6,659 nt of DNA from CAYGKP01 sp964350605 (GTDB lineage Bacteria > Bacteroidota > Bacteroidia > Cytophagales > JAAEPT01), in assembly GCA_964350605.1 (NCBI GenBank), contig CAYGKP010000145.1:1-6659 (forward strand). The letters run 5' to 3'. Made by a program: the position numbers and the translations under genes. Within the stretch, counting starts at the first letter, position 1; every line of letters begins with the position of its first letter. Below the pieces are notes generated by a model. The model worked only from the letters and a program-made list of their open reading frames with translations. It ran no database searches and had not been told where the DNA came from. Shown piece by piece: positions 5,209 to 6,659 of this stretch.

Positions 5209-6405
5209 CACGAGATTCTTTCTCAATACAGCCCCTACTATCTCACGCTTTCGACCGGAGAACAAAGCCGTTTTCGTTCGCGGGTGGCGGAGTTTGTTGC
5301 GGCCAAAGACTGGCGGACCCGCGAGGACTTCGACCTGACCGACGAACACAAAATCCGCATCGCCGCCGTGGCCATCGAGTTAACCTTCGGGCTGCGGGTC
5401 TATTTATTGGAGCACTTCGAGGTCATCATCATTTACCCGGGCGCTTTCCGTCCCAAGGGTGCCCGCTCGGCCCGCCATGGCGAACTTCATACGGCGGGTG
5501 CCATTGCCCTCTCGTGGCAAGCCTTCGAGTTTGGTTCAGACGACCCCAACGATGGCAAGCATGTCGGCCTGCACGAGTTCGCCCACGCGCTCAACGTGGC
5601 CGACATGATGCAAAAATCCAGTGATCCGCACTTCTCGGGCTACTTCCCCAAGTGGTACATGGTCGCGCGCCATTTGCTATTGAGCGAGAAGGAAAGTCTT
5701 CTCTGGCTCCTGTCAGGGCGCACAGTGCCCAACCTCGAAGAACTCTTTGCTGTTACCATCGAGCATTTCTTTGAACAGCCACAGGCGCTGCTGGATCAGA
5801 GCCCAGCCCTTTACCTGCATACCTCGCTCTTGTTGGGTCAGGGCCCCTTGGGGTTGGGGATCGATTTGGCACCGCCCAAAGCCAGAGAAGATCAACTCGG
5901 GGCCCTTCAACGCCGCATTGATGTGGGATGGAAAATGGTGGCGTTCGCCACGGGCCTCTACTCACTGATTTTCTTTGTGTTTTTCGCCGGGTTCTTCATT
6001 CTGGGTAGCTGGTGGTTATTGCTCCCCTACCTGCTGATCGTGGGCCTGATCAACAGCATACCACGCCTGAGTTTTTCCCGAACGCTCTTCTACCAGAAGG
6101 GATTCGTGTTGGCTGGCCATAACAAGCGACAGGTGTATAGCTACGAACAAGTCTCCAAAATTGAACGTGTTTTTGGCAAAGGACCCTTTGGTGGGGGCGA
6201 GTATTTGGAGGTGACCTACCTAACGGACGAAGGGATTAAAACCTACGTAATGACAGCGCAAGTGGATCCAGAGCGTTTCGACCAAATGGCGCAACTGTGG
6301 GCCAGAAACCAAATCTATGTCGGCATTGAAGGCACAGCTGGGCGCAGGGGCGGCAAATACAACCACGCACCCGGCAGACGCAAACGCCAGAGCTACATCG
6401 GCTAA
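5206..6405 (+). CDS. Membrane-anchored M90/MtfA-type peptidase with C-terminal TM hairpin and putative PH-like domain (399 aa)
   Basis: Residues 1 to about 210 form an M90 peptidase domain closely resembling the preceding gene product: HEFAH at 123-127 and NLEELFAVTIEHFFEQP at 176-192, with probable third zinc ligand Glu179. Spacing from the first His to that Glu is 56 in both copies. A linker (about 211-240) follows. Next come two hydrophobic helices, about 244-266 and 268-285, flanked on both outer sides by basic residues, which suggests a hairpin with both soluble parts in the cytoplasm. Residues about 288-370 look like a small beta-rich domain with a C-terminal helix, resembling bacterial PH/YcxB-type domains; this call is tentative. 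The tail (378-399) is Gly/Arg/Lys-rich. As in the paralogue, Arg172 occupies the place of the MtfA active-site Tyr. MtfA proteins are normally soluble and around 260 residues, so this architecture is unusual. radA follows after 9 bp. Confidence 0.85.
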   Translation: MHEILSQYSPYYLTLSTGEQSRFRSRVAEFVAAKDWRTREDFDLTDEHKIRIAAVAIELTFGLRVYLLEHFEVIIIYPGAFRPKGARSARHGELHTAGAIALSWQAFEFGSDDPNDGKHVGLHEFAHALNVADMMQKSSDPHFSGYFPKWYMVARHLLLSEKESLLWLLSGRTVPNLEELFAVTIEHFFEQPQALLDQSPALYLHTSLLLGQGPLGLGIDLAPPKAREDQLGALQRRIDVGWKMVAFATGLYSLIFFVFFAGFFILGSWWLLLPYLLIVGLINSIPRLSFSRTLFYQKGFVLAGHNKRQVYSYEQVSKIERVFGKGPFGGGEYLEVTYLTDEGIKTYVMTAQVDPERFDQMAQLWARNQIYVGIEGTAGRRGGKYNHAPGRRKRQSYIG

Positions 6406-6414
6406 CTTGTCCGC

Positions 6415-6659
6415 ATGGCCAAAGTTAAATCCGCCTTCTTCTGCCAAAGCTGCGGCTTCGAATCCGCCAAGTGGATGGGCAAATGCACCTCCTGCGGCGA
6501 GTGGAACACCTTCGTTGAAGAGATCAAGGACCGCTCGGGGACCAACCCCACCACGCCCCCCTCCACTTCCGCGCGCATGGCGACCGCCCCCCACCTCGCG
6601 AAAAACGCAGACCCCGCACACCCAATTGGCCGCCTCTCGACACTCCACGGCGAATACGA
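6415..6659 (+). CDS. radA: DNA repair protein RadA (Sms), 5' end only
   Basis: RadA is a RecA-like ATPase that drives branch migration of recombination intermediates. Only 81 codons are present; the gene runs off the right edge. The N-terminus MAKVKSAFFCQSCGFESAKW carries the diagnostic four-cysteine zinc finger: C10-x2-C13 and C24-x2-C27, followed by GEWNTFVEE. A Pro/Thr/Ser-rich linker follows (about 43-60). The last residues, GRLSTLHGEY, fit the start of the RecA-type core, where RadA proteins read R-x-x-T...E-x-D/N-RVLGGG; the Walker A motif would lie just beyond the edge. The start lies 9 bp after the stop of the membrane-anchored peptidase, so radA is probably co-transcribed with the peptidase pair. 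No Shine-Dalgarno sequence is visible. Confidence 0.95.
   Translation, partial: MAKVKSAFFCQSCGFESAKWMGKCTSCGEWNTFVEEIKDRSGTNPTTPPSTSARMATAPHLAKNADPAHPIGRLSTLHGEY

Noticed and set aside
6220..6648. Minus-strand open frame across the end of the peptidase gene and radA
   Set aside because: It is antisense to the RadA zinc finger; the Gly/Ala-rich translation is a GC-bias artefact.

Overview
The window looks like a chromosomal segment of a Bacteroidota bacterium with fairly high GC (mid to high 50s by eye). A Saprospiria-like, Lewinella-type member is one possibility. The phylum call is inference. It rests on the flavour of the FumC and RadA sequences, and on the absence of a convincing Shine-Dalgarno sequence at a normal distance before any of the eight gene starts. 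No rRNA, tRNA, CRISPR array, IS element or phage gene was seen.

Left part (1-2950, minus strand): fumC (class II fumarase) starts at 2950 and is followed, after a 10-bp gap, by a 449-residue lipoprotein gene. After a further 27 bp comes a second, related lipoprotein gene that runs off the left edge. The spacing suggests one transcript, fumC - lipoprotein 1 - lipoprotein 2. The lipoproteins share a short conserved block, so they are probably tandem paralogues. Their function is unknown.

Middle (2951-4147): a 70-bp divergent spacer separates fumC from corA (CorA-type Mg2+/divalent cation channel, plus strand). It holds a 10/11-match inverted repeat with arm centres 20 bp apart, which could be an operator or an RNA hairpin. 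After corA lies a 179-bp gene-free stretch with a strong GC-rich hairpin (4001-4044).

Right part (4148-6659, plus strand): a small secreted cysteine-containing protein is followed by two tandem M90/MtfA-type zinc metallopeptidase paralogues and then the 5' end of radA. The first peptidase is soluble (220 aa). The second (399 aa) overlaps the first at a TGATG junction and carries a C-terminal two-helix membrane hairpin, a putative PH-like domain and a basic tail. radA starts 9 bp after the second peptidase. The two peptidases are probably co-translated, with one free and one membrane-anchored.

The most unusual item is the membrane-anchored M90 peptidase fusion and its pairing with a soluble paralogue. 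Both have Arg where, from memory, E. coli MtfA has an active-site Tyr. The rest of the window is mostly housekeeping genes plus unrecognised envelope proteins.
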